Of a stretch of 64,000 bases of DNA, positions 56,164 through 64,000 are shown piece by piece; within the stretch, counting starts at the first letter, position 1, and every line of letters starts with the position of its first letter. Made by a program: the position numbers and the translations under genes. Under the pieces are notes generated by a model. It was not told the origin of the DNA. It did not search any database and saw only the letters and a program-made list of their open reading frames with translations. This DNA is from Debaryomyces hansenii CBS767 (taxonomy: Eukaryota > Ascomycota > Pichiomycetes > Serinales > Debaryomycetaceae). Location: the NCBI RefSeq assembly GCF_000006445.2, contig NC_006047.2, positions 744,001 through 808,000 of the forward strand, given 5' to 3'.

Positions 56164-58263
56164 TTATTTTCTAAGTTCTATGTAAGAAGTTGCATGTTGA
56201 TAGATGTCACTATCCAAGAATTTAGGAAATGAATCCACTTCCATTAACCTGTAAATGTGATTAGCTGTGGCATCAAAGATTGCTGACACTTGAACCAAAA
56301 TATTCAAAGTATTTCTGATATTTTGTTCCATAGGCGATTTAAACTGGAAGTCAAACTCCTGGTACACAATATCTTGCCTCTTGATATTCGAATCCCCTAT
56401 GATTCTAGTTTCTCTGCTACTTGCATTCAGCTTTGTGGATGAAACAGGTGATGTAGGTGTAATCTCTAATTCAATATCACCTGAAATACCTTGAGGTGCA
56501 GAACGATTGTCTCCAAGGCTCTCTTGTATCGTAGTTTTTGTATAGTCTTGAGTAGTTGCACTTGAAACCATAGACTTATTCAACATAATTGTTGTTATTT
56601 GTTCCTTCAAGTTATAATTAATGTTTAACAAGAAAGGAGAGTCTGAACTTAAGTAAGTAAAATAAATGTGATATGCCATACCTAAGCAGGTATTGGCTAA
56701 TTGAACAATTTGACAATCAATAGATTTCGTAGTGTGCTTCATGCAGTTTCTCTTGAAGATTAGAAGTTCGCTTAGAATGGTTATCTTTTTGTGGAATTGC
56801 TTTAGTTGCAAATACGCTTCAAGGTTCTCTGAGCAGAACTCTTTTTCTAGATGCTTCTTAAATAAATACCTCATTCCAGGATCTTTCAAGTTTTCCTGTA
56901 ATGTCGTTATAGGTACCTTCGAATTTCTTTGAGACTTAAGATCCCTAGACATACAGTTATCAATAAATGATTCTATACTTTGACTTGATAATTCTTTATA
57001 AGTATGTCTATCTGCCGAGGCTTCTTCAATATTGTTAACCAATTCATTCTCTTTTATATCCATCCAATGCACAATATTCAATCCTTGTTCACCCAATACG
57101 TAAAACGAGGATCTATCAGGTTGAAACCGTTTATAATTAGCATTAGATGGAGACAGAGTTATCGGTACTAGTAATTTTACCTTTAATAATAGATCAGCAA
57201 TCTCAGTGGCATGATGAATGCTTATAACATCAGTACAATCACAAAGCCATTGGCATATTGCTTTACCAGAAATACATAGATTGATGTTCATATCTTCCCC
57301 AGTAGAGGATCTGAATATCTTGTTTTGATGAAACCTTACGCCTGTGTTAGATACATAGTATTGCACATGGGAATCTGATTCAGGATTAGTAAAGTACCTA
57401 TGGTGTATTGGACTAACAATATAACTTTTTTTGTCCTTTTCATCAACGGTAATACTACTTCCATTACTTTGGCTATCCCAGAAATTGACTCCCTCGCAAC
57501 CAGGATAAAGATTTTGCAAGTTCACTGTCGCCTTGTCAATCCCTAACATGCTAAAGTCAAATCCATCACTAAAGCATTCGTTGAAGTCTAGTTTCGAATC
57601 AATCGAAGGTAAAGTGTCAGCCTTTTTGTCGGGAGACCAAACGTTGGGGGAACTGCTCATTAACTTCACAAATATCAACTGAAGAAAATAGTCCGAGTAC
57701 AATATTTTATCAGATATAGGATCTCTATCAAACTTAAACAAGTCCATTGAGTTTAAATTGGATAATAAGATTGGAGGAATACCCTCTCTCTTGCCACCTA
57801 TCTTCTTATAGAAGTCCTGAAGTATAGCTACGCCTTTTGGAGTGGGCTGCAAGAGTACAGCATTCTTTGGCTTTGATCTTGTTCTATCAGCTGGCGAATG
57901 TAACAACTTCGCATTGAAGAATTTCGTTAATAACGCAGATCCTAACTCAGGCTTAATGCTATACGATATTGTAGTCGTTGTCTTGGATAACTCAATTTTT
58001 ACTTCCAAGTGTGTCATTTTTTCTAAAGCATCTTCAATATGAAATGAATACGGATAAGTCTTAGCTAATGGGTTAAACCTTATTCTAGTTCCTAGGGTGT
58101 CTTTTAATTCTAAGCAAATGAGCATCATACCGTAAATATCCTTCAATTCATTCTCATAGATTTTTCCTGACGGAGTTTTATTGAAATTTTTTAACACTGT
58201 TTCATGTAATGTCTTCGAAGCATCCCCGGAATTATTGATGTTAAGGATATTCTTAATTTTCAT
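56164..58263 (-). CDS. SST2: RGS protein Sst2 (pheromone-response desensitisation)
   Basis: 699 aa. GTPase-activating protein for the pheromone-receptor G-alpha (Gpa1). Seen: fungal DEP-type regions in the N-terminal half (one near 30-165 and one near 280-400, the latter with CQWLCDCTDVISIHHATEIADLLL) and a C-terminal RGS domain (about 432 to 640, split by a Ser/Thr-rich insert near 570-625) with LKDPGMRYLFKKHLEKEFCSENLEAYL. Length matches S. cerevisiae Sst2 (698 aa). Its promoter has three pheromone-response elements, as expected for a feedback regulator. Confidence 0.93.
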   Translation of the reverse strand: MKIKNILNINNSGDASKTLHETVLKNFNKTPSGKIYENELKDIYGMMLICLELKDTLGTRIRFNPLAKTYPYSFHIEDALEKMTHLEVKIELSKTTTTISYSIKPELGSALLTKFFNAKLLHSPADRTRSKPKNAVLLQPTPKGVAILQDFYKKIGGKREGIPPILLSNLNSMDLFKFDRDPISDKILYSDYFLQLIFVKLMSSSPNVWSPDKKADTLPSIDSKLDFNECFSDGFDFSMLGIDKATVNLQNLYPGCEGVNFWDSQSNGSSITVDEKDKKSYIVSPIHHRYFTNPESDSHVQYYVSNTGVRFHQNKIFRSSTGEDMNINLCISGKAICQWLCDCTDVISIHHATEIADLLLKVKLLVPITLSPSNANYKRFQPDRSSFYVLGEQGLNIVHWMDIKENELVNNIEEASADRHTYKELSSQSIESFIDNCMSRDLKSQRNSKVPITTLQENLKDPGMRYLFKKHLEKEFCSENLEAYLQLKQFHKKITILSELLIFKRNCMKHTTKSIDCQIVQLANTCLGMAYHIYFTYLSSDSPFLLNINYNLKEQITTIMLNKSMVSSATTQDYTKTTIQESLGDNRSAPQGISGDIELEITPTSPVSSTKLNASSRETRIIGDSNIKRQDIVYQEFDFQFKSPMEQNIRNTLNILVQVSAIFDATANHIYRLMEVDSFPKFLDSDIYQHATSYIELRK

Positions 58264-58670
58264 TTTGTTTCAATAATACTTTTATATACATTTACTAAGT
58301 ATAACAAAGATGCTAACTTTTATTCCAAAAATCATCTGGTATCAACTATTTATATATAGCAAATATTAAACTTCATAATCACACTTGTTTTACCATAAAT
58401 TAAAAATAAGAAATTAATTAACCTTTCTGTAATTATCACACGAATGAAACAGGCCTATTCTGGATATATACGTGTCATGAATTGTAGAATGTGTATTGAA
58501 TTTAAATTATTATAGACCGCAAATGTGTTGCGTTTTTCCATTTTTTATTAGTGCGTCAATTTAATAAGAAATTAAAATAAATCTGAAACATCTAACAATA
58601 AAGGGGCAAATAAGTTTAATTAATAATAATATTATCTAGCTATGAAACATACGGATTATCACTTACAAGG
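58264..58670. promoter_or_regulatory. SST2 promoter with three pheromone-response elements
   Basis: TGAAACA occurs at 58445-58451, 58584-58590 and 58643-58649, all in the same orientation, 182-386 bp upstream of the SST2 ATG. This is the Ste12/Cph1 pheromone-response element. Using 30% A and T and 20% G and C, about 0.08 copies would be expected in the 407 bp on both strands. The last copy is close to the ORC4 3' end. The region has no gene. Confidence 0.75.
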
Positions 58671-60761
58671 TTACAATTTAGTTAAGGACCTATAAACATT
58701 CAGATCATCAATGAGATGATGTAATTCATCCAACGTAATGTCTAACTGAACCATTTTGTTATCCTCTATTATAATATTCCTGTTTGAGGTTGTAGTCGAT
58801 ACTACTTGACCATCAGCATTTGTTGTAGCAGCTCCATAGTCCAATAATAGGCCTAATTTGTATAAAGATTCCCAGCAATTCTTCAATATCTTTGGTGACC
58901 AAATTTTTTGATTAATAGTAATGTTGGATAAAATATTATTATCGATTAGAGACGATGAATTCACTGTAGCTGAATTTATATTGAAATTCTTTATCATATC
59001 TTCATACTCTTTGTAAGCTAAATTAAAATTTACGACCTGCAAGTCAAACTTTTCAATCCATCTTGTGGCAGCAATAATTAATAATAACTCTAAAACTGAT
59101 AGAGACTTAACGATTGATTGTATATTATTGATCGATTGGTTTATCGAGTATTGCTTGAAGTCACCATCTACGGGAAATGGTTGCAGGGTGGATATTTTGG
59201 ATACTGGAAGGATGCAATTGTTGTTGAAGTCCTTGAAATTTTTGATAGTAAAATAATTTTGAAATATTAGTTTCCTTAAGTATGATGACTTACTTGAATA
59301 CATAGATTCCACGTATTGGTTCCACAGGAAACCATAATTCTGGTCTCCTAGCGTTTCAATAAACTCATTACTCAACACCAACCCAAGTTTTGCATTAGCC
59401 CAAAATTCCTCCATCGTGTTAGATTTGTTTATGGAAATAATTCTTTGGCTGAATCTACTTCTAACTCTCTTTTCGAGCAATTCTCTAGCAGTTATTTTGG
59501 TAGAAACTCCTACAACACATATTGGAGTGGAAGAACTTTGTGACAAATCAAACAAATTATATAAGAGGGTCTGCTTACTCCCACTTGTAAAATTTTCAAA
59601 TTCTTCGATAATGAAAATGATAGAAACCGCTTCTTGTTCATTATGAGTGGCATTATTATTATTATTATTATTATTATTCTTGTCTAATATTGACAAAATA
59701 TTAGTAAAAGTATCACTTATAGATCTCTGTTCAAAATTGCCAAAGCTTACATCATCACTAGTACGTAGTTGCTTCGCATTATAATCTAACTGCCGGGCCA
59801 CTTCTCTTAATGCAACAATATCATCACTATGTAAATATGCATTTAGTCTGACCGTAATGAATTGCCCTGGATATTTAGACGACAAATCATCTAACGCGTG
59901 TTGAATTATTGCAGTCTTTCCTGAAGATCTTGGCCCAATTATCAACAGTGAATGCCCTTCGTTATCTCTAACAGTGTGTTCAAACATTTTATAAACTTCT
60001 TTATACTTGCTGATTAAGTTTGGGGACTCAAGTAAGTTAGGAAAATTGGTGGTTTTATTTACAAGTTGTGATAGCACCTGTTTCCTAAGTAATTTCACAT
60101 CATTTTCGTTTGCCCTAAATTCCTTATACTCTTGAGGTTGGTCGAAGCCATCTGGTTCTGTATTTATTTCTTGCTGTGATATTTCATCCTCACCTTTCAT
60201 CGATCGCTGTTCTTTAAGTCTGCTTCGTCTTATCAATGAATCAAATCCTGAATCAGTTAATTTGAAATTTTTTAATTTTTCAGCTCGTAAGCGTTTTTCA
60301 TTTTTCTGTTTTGCCAGATCTTCCTGAGCGCCTTTGGACACAATACGACTATCATCCTTCAAATTTCGACTTTTACTTTCTTGAATGGTATTCGGTTCAT
60401 CAACCGACTTATTTTTATGCTCTTTGTTTACATGCGGGTTATGTATCCTAGCCTTTTGGGCATTAATCCAGTCTATATTTATACGTGTCGATTTATTGGC
60501 TTGACTATCACTGATCCCATCAATACTTCTTCTTTTTTCATAAGTCTTCACTGGATTATCAATTGCTATCGTATCTTCGTATTCGCTGATGAGATTGGTT
60601 TTGTAGTCCGAACTTAGATCGTGGTCTTCGAGCTTTTCAAGCTTCTTTTGAAGCTTAATGCGTTTAATTAAGCGGTCATTTTGTAGTTCCTCCAGAGATA
60701 ATGGTTTAATAGGAGCAAATTCACCTTCGAAATCCAAATCAATATTGTTATTTGACGTCAT
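58671..60761 (-). CDS. ORC4: Origin recognition complex subunit 4
   Basis: 696 aa. AAA+ subunit of ORC, which marks replication origins. Seen: a charged disordered N-terminus (about 1-235), then the AAA+ core with Walker A GPRSSGKT at 276-283, a Walker-B-like IIFIIEEF near 383-390, and the C-terminal winged-helix region (about 535-696). Walker B here carries Glu-Glu rather than Asp-Glu, as is normal in Orc4. Length is larger than S. cerevisiae Orc4 (529 aa) mainly because of the N-terminal extension. An Asn run encoded by a triplet microsatellite sits between the Walker motifs. Divergent from the PNPOx-like gene. Confidence 0.93.
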   Translation of the reverse strand: MTSNNNIDLDFEGEFAPIKPLSLEELQNDRLIKRIKLQKKLEKLEDHDLSSDYKTNLISEYEDTIAIDNPVKTYEKRRSIDGISDSQANKSTRINIDWINAQKARIHNPHVNKEHKNKSVDEPNTIQESKSRNLKDDSRIVSKGAQEDLAKQKNEKRLRAEKLKNFKLTDSGFDSLIRRSRLKEQRSMKGEDEISQQEINTEPDGFDQPQEYKEFRANENDVKLLRKQVLSQLVNKTTNFPNLLESPNLISKYKEVYKMFEHTVRDNEGHSLLIIGPRSSGKTAIIQHALDDLSSKYPGQFITVRLNAYLHSDDIVALREVARQLDYNAKQLRTSDDVSFGNFEQRSISDTFTNILSILDKNNNNNNNNNATHNEQEAVSIIFIIEEFENFTSGSKQTLLYNLFDLSQSSSTPICVVGVSTKITARELLEKRVRSRFSQRIISINKSNTMEEFWANAKLGLVLSNEFIETLGDQNYGFLWNQYVESMYSSKSSYLRKLIFQNYFTIKNFKDFNNNCILPVSKISTLQPFPVDGDFKQYSINQSINNIQSIVKSLSVLELLLIIAATRWIEKFDLQVVNFNLAYKEYEDMIKNFNINSATVNSSSLIDNNILSNITINQKIWSPKILKNCWESLYKLGLLLDYGAATTNADGQVVSTTTSNRNIIIEDNKMVQLDITLDELHHLIDDLNVYRSLTKL
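59652..59678. repeat. ATT/AAT microsatellite in ORC4
   Basis: Nine ATT units on the plus strand give nine Asn codons in ORC4, within a loop of the AAA+ domain. A likely length-variable marker. Confidence 0.9.
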
Positions 60762-60893
60762 AGCAACAGCTGAAGCCCGAATAAATAAAGTGTATCACTG
60801 TCACTTTTGATCGGTCGCACCATAAATCTTTTAAAGGACTGGAGATAATATCTCGAATTATAGATCAATCTTATTTAGCACCAAACTAAGATA

Positions 60894-61424
60894 ATGTCTA
60901 CGAAATTACCAGAATCCGTCACCAAGTTGTTAAACTCGACAAGATATGTTCACTTGGCAACTTGTTTGGATAATATTCCCCATGTATCGTTAATGAACTA
61001 TACCTACTATCACGGGAATGAGGACTACATTATTATGACCACTCCCAAAGGAACAACAAAGTACGAAAATATGGTGGCAAATCCCAATGTTTCATTATTG
61101 TTACACGACTGGATGGCCGCAAAAACTACCTCCGAAGACACTAGTGAAGCTACAGGCAAAAGAAGAAATTCGTTGTATGAATTCTTGACAAACTTGAACA
61201 AAACAGAAATCAGCAGGGTTTCAGTCATGATTAATGGGAGGGCTGAAGAACTATCGGTGGATGCCGAAAAGCACAACTTCTTCAAGTCCTTACACTTGAA
61301 TAACAGCTCAATTGACGAGGTTCAGGCCGAAAACTACATCAAGGATGGCAATACTGCGCTTTTCATCATCAAAATTGACCTATGTAAGGTCACAGACACC
61401 GAAAACAATGTCGAGGAATACTAA
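60894..61424 (+). CDS. Pyridoxamine 5'-phosphate oxidase-like flavoprotein (Ylr456w/Ypr172w family)
   Basis: 176 aa. Split-barrel FMN-binding fold of the PNPOx-like superfamily; S. cerevisiae has two uncharacterised members, Ylr456w and Ypr172w. Seen: LPESVTKLLNSTRYVHLATCLDNIPHVSLMNYTYY near 5-39, TTPKGTTKYENMVANPNVSLLLHDW near 49-73 (typical barrel core and loop), and GRAEEL near 120. It lacks enough of the pyridoxal-binding residues to call it true Pdx3. The physiological substrate is unknown. It shares a 132 bp divergent promoter with ORC4. Confidence 0.85.
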   Translation: MSTKLPESVTKLLNSTRYVHLATCLDNIPHVSLMNYTYYHGNEDYIIMTTPKGTTKYENMVANPNVSLLLHDWMAAKTTSEDTSEATGKRRNSLYEFLTNLNKTEISRVSVMINGRAEELSVDAEKHNFFKSLHLNNSSIDEVQAENYIKDGNTALFIIKIDLCKVTDTENNVEEY

Positions 61425-61561
61425 GCATCCTTATTCATCCTATTCGTGTCCAAAATACTAATAATTAGCTGTAGGCCCCAGTATACGCACATACTTATTG
61501 AATATACGAATGATAGGAGACTCAAGTCTTTCTTTCAGGGCATAAAAATGTAAAAAATAAA

Positions 61562-61633
61562 TGCCGGTCCCAGGAATCGAACTTGGGTTTCATCGGCCAC
61601 AACGATGTGTACTGACCACTATACTAGACCGGC
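61562..61633 (-). tRNA. tRNA-His (anticodon GUG)
   Basis: 72 nt without intron, including the discriminator A at 61562; the extra 5' G is added after transcription. Acceptor GCCGGTC pairs perfectly with GACCGGC. The anticodon loop TTGTGGC gives GUG. The T loop contains the standard GGTTCGATTCC-like sequence. On the minus strand a T-run at about 61549-61556 follows as the Pol III terminator. It resembles S. cerevisiae tRNA-His. Confidence 0.95.
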
Positions 61634-62867
61634 AGATCTTGATGTTTATGCCAACTATTACTAATTACTCTTGCTAAGCATCGCGATTAGCATTGTCGGA
61701 CGCATCTTTTCATGTCGTCGGGGCGGTCCGATCTGAGATTGGCCTTTTACATTTGTCCGGTAAACGGAGCAGGAGCATTACAGCCCTTTTACAACGACCG
61801 AACCAACTACTTGTTCTCATTAGCACATTTAAAACATGCCAAGCATGGCTTAATCATCTGATAGCCTCATAATTCATACCTCCAGACATTAATTAGGCAT
61901 ATCATCTGGGATATCTGCCCAGGCTTAAACTGGTTTTTGGATTTTACTGCAGTTGGTAAATTCTGGATAAATGGTCCGAACTGGCTGAGCCACGCGACGT
62001 ATTCTTATTCCTTCTCATATTGTTTTACTCGATTCACTCTTTCGTATTCCGATACTTCACAATTGCATGGGATCTTGTTCTCATATCATCATTTTTATGC
62101 AGTGCTATCGGATCACTACCGGTGCTGCGCCCTTCCGTATAATTAAGTCACTCGGTCTTTGAAAATTGTTTGGGTAGTTTTACATAAGCAGATGCCCACG
62201 CAATACAACAAGGGCAGTGATATTTATTGTACCATACATGAAGAAGAAGTACAACGGTGTTGGTAGTTCGTGTAAACATTCTGAAAGCCAATACTCTCGG
62301 CATTCCAAATCATATCAAAACTGTCAAAATAAATCCGCAGTAGGCTTTTGTTCTGCGCCTTTTTCCAAACACCGCACTTTAAACATGTTTGGCCTAATCC
62401 AATCAATTGTTTCAGTAAACAACTACCCGAGCTAGGAGCATATAGCATATACGCCAATATTATAGAAAGTAAAAATGACCGTTTTATCCTAGCCAAAATA
62501 TATAGTACGGCAGGTTATATATCGGGAGTATTTTATATGAATTATGTACACAATAGTCTCATAAAAGGCCATTTATGGATTGCCGGCTATAGAGAGGTAC
62601 GTCATGTCATCTTAGAATATTATTACTAGAGGTGCGTTACTCCTCTTCGTATATGGTTGGTTCGTTTGATTTGTTTTCTAGACAATGCGTTTCTCAGAGT
62701 AAAGTTATGTATGCAGCAGTGGCTGTGACAATTCGAGATGTCGAAATTTAAAATTTTTGACATATATATATTTTTAATATCCTGATTTATTAGCTTGAGT
62801 ATTAACATTAAGGCATATGAACTAGAACAGAACGAAGTATATCATCAATTCAAAATACATACCATAA
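61634..62867. promoter_or_regulatory. Long upstream region of the Crz-type gene
   Basis: 1,234 bp. It contains an exact CDRE match, GTGGCTCA, on the minus strand at 61986-61993, and GTGGCTG at 62719-62725, about 145 bp upstream of the zinc-finger gene. GC is raised in the first half (61741-61800 is about 45-50% by eye). Frames at 62217-62435, 62348-62629 and 62224-62496 overlap and look like chance. No LTR or other element seen near the tRNA. Confidence 0.45.
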
Positions 62868-63890
62868 ATGAACAGTCGGGTTATGATGAATTATTATCCT
62901 GAAATGTATCCATCAAGCACGAATTATCCCCAGACACCTTCAAATGTGGGTCAGTATTACGAGCAAAGCAAGCTTCCATCGATATACGTTCCATACCAGA
63001 ACCAACCATCGATGATGGCAAATAGTGGTGATTATTACTATTCGAACCAACAAGTGATGGGGCAGCAAATGCAACAACAATCTGTACTGCAACAATACTC
63101 CCACCCCCAGATACAGACTCACAACCCGGTTAGTTCACATCTGATACAACAGATGCAACAGACGCAACGAATAGTATCGCCCATGTACTACCAACCATCA
63201 GTGGTATCGTCGCAAAATATGCTTCATCCATACCAATATGGTCATGCTCCAATGATCAATACATCGCAGTCACCACAAGCGAAGGGATATCCTGTAAGTC
63301 CACTTTCGAATAATAATAGTGAGATGATTCCAATGAATTCGCCGCCAAGACTAGCTTCGAAATTGGAGGACAAGCAGCCTTTACCTATTGACTACTCATC
63401 ATTAGTCAGCTACACCATTTCGCCATCATTGAAAAGAAGAAGAAAATCCAAACAGAAGATTGTTGACACAACTCAATCTTTCCCATGTAGTCAATGCTCC
63501 AAGGTATTCCAGAAGCCATACAATTTAAAATCACATATGAAGACTCACTCGGACGAAAAACCTTTTAAGTGCTCGGTATGCGATAAGACGTTTGCCCGCT
63601 CGCACGATAAGAAGCGTCATGAATCATTGCATGTTGGAGAAAAGAATTTCAAGTGCGAAGGTTTTCTCAAGGATGGAACCACGAAATGGGGTTGTGGGAA
63701 GAAATTTGCACGTTCGGATGCATTATCAAGACATTTTAGGACTGAAACTGGTTGGCTTTGCATTAAGCCTCTAATGGACGAAGCCAATGAATCGGAAAAT
63801 AATCCAGACCATTCCATTCAAGAGCAACACCAAGATGATACCTTCATGGATAATGCAACCTTTATTAAGAGGTTTATCCAGCCCAAATAA
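62868..63890 (+). CDS. C2H2 zinc-finger factor of the Crz1/Crz2 (calcineurin-responsive) type
   Basis: 340 aa. Seen: a Gln/Pro/Tyr-rich N-terminal half and three C-terminal zinc fingers: C207/C210/H223/H227 with [18 protein letters not shown]235/C238/H251/H255 with [14 protein letters not shown], and a third finger with the long C263-x12-C276 gap, H289 and C298, as in Crz1. The set of fingers and linkers is that of fungal Crz1. The protein is short, closer to Crz2 of Candida than to the longer Crz1. PSIYVP at 37-42 resembles a PxIxIT calcineurin-docking site (weak). Basic KRRRKSKQK near 189-197 may be a nuclear-localisation signal. Confidence 0.82.
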   Translation: MNSRVMMNYYPEMYPSSTNYPQTPSNVGQYYEQSKLPSIYVPYQNQPSMMANSGDYYYSNQQVMGQQMQQQSVLQQYSHPQIQTHNPVSSHLIQQMQQTQRIVSPMYYQPSVVSSQNMLHPYQYGHAPMINTSQSPQAKGYPVSPLSNNNSEMIPMNSPPRLASKLEDKQPLPIDYSSLVSYTISPSLKRRRKSKQKIVDTTQSFPCSQCSKVFQKPYNLKSHMKTHSDEKPFKCSVCDKTFARSHDKKRHESLHVGEKNFKCEGFLKDGTTKWGCGKKFARSDALSRHFRTETGWLCIKPLMDEANESENNPDHSIQEQHQDDTFMDNATFIKRFIQPK

Positions 63891-64000
63891 CTTTGCATGG
63901 GCTTATTAAGGTGCATTTCACTTCTTGATCATATGGTTTTTTTTGTTTTAGGGTATGGGTTTGGTTTTCTTTTGCATATTATAGAGGCGTTTTTATTGAA
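63891..64000. other. Right-edge flank
   Basis: 3' flank of the Crz-type gene with T-tracts at about 63935-63951. No further gene is seen before the window ends. Confidence 0.4.

Noticed and set aside
61634..62867. Possible solo LTR or Ty fragment next to tRNA-His
   Set aside because: I found no TG...CA-bounded terminal repeat, target-site duplication or reverse-transcriptase fragment.

Overview
The window is nuclear DNA from a budding yeast, most likely a CUG-Ser-clade species of the Debaryomyces/Scheffersomyces type. The evidence is as follows. Genes are compact and mostly intronless, with short introns using GTATGT or GTAAGT donors and (T/G)ACTAAC branch points. There is a nuclear gene for a respiratory complex I subunit (NDUFA8), which Saccharomyces lacks. 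CTG codons look rare in conserved genes: I saw none in frame in VPS4. The RPS5 promoter carries Tbf1- and Cbf1-type sites, as described for Candida albicans. All translations discussed assume CTG=Leu; if the clade assignment is right, CTG should be read as Ser. Several start codons are set here by the first ATG that fits the protein family, and two genes (LSM7, SMX3) need splicing to be complete.

Layout. 0-2 kb: NDUFA8 and COG2. 2-8.3 kb: an HMG-box regulator isolated between two long gene-poor stretches (3.4 kb and 1.8 kb). 8.3-17.6 kb: DRE2, a cytosolic beta-mannosidase, a Whi5/Stb1-like protein, NDC80, and a mitoribosomal protein (MRPL20/mL58). 18-30 kb: an Ala/Ser-repeat GPI wall protein, INN1, RPC31, RRP9, PGA2, ALF1, spliced LSM7, FUR1, ARP1, MLC2. 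30-41 kb: RPO26, QCR2, GAB1, spliced SMX3, an NCBP3-like protein, VPS4, an MCH-type transporter, RPS5. 42-51 kb: a Dal5/Tna1-type permease, a CYSTM peptide gene, tRNA-Arg(UCU), an LYC1-like acetyltransferase, an amino-acid permease, an orphan MFS transporter. 51-64 kb: LEU3, GCD11, SST2, ORC4, a PNPOx-like flavoprotein, tRNA-His, and a Crz1/Crz2-type zinc-finger factor.

These are chromosomal housekeeping genes without operon logic. Some local themes are visible: many cell-division and cytoskeleton genes lie between 13 and 30 kb (Whi5/Stb1-like, NDC80, INN1, ALF1, ARP1, MLC2), and nutrient uptake and regulation genes lie between 38 and 54 kb (three permeases, an orphan transporter, LEU3). The long intergenic regions cluster around transcription factors and transporters and appear more GC-rich than ordinary spacers.

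I found no transposon, LTR, CRISPR array, rRNA gene or viral copy, and no convincing wholly new system. The best leads are cis-regulatory: three pheromone-response heptamers in front of SST2, an RRPE-PAC pair in front of RRP9, Tbf1/Cbf1 sites at RPS5, CDRE-like sites at the Crz-type gene, a perfect inverted repeat with a tandem 10-mer in the LYC1-like/permease promoter, and the unexplained non-coding DNA flanking the HMG-box gene.
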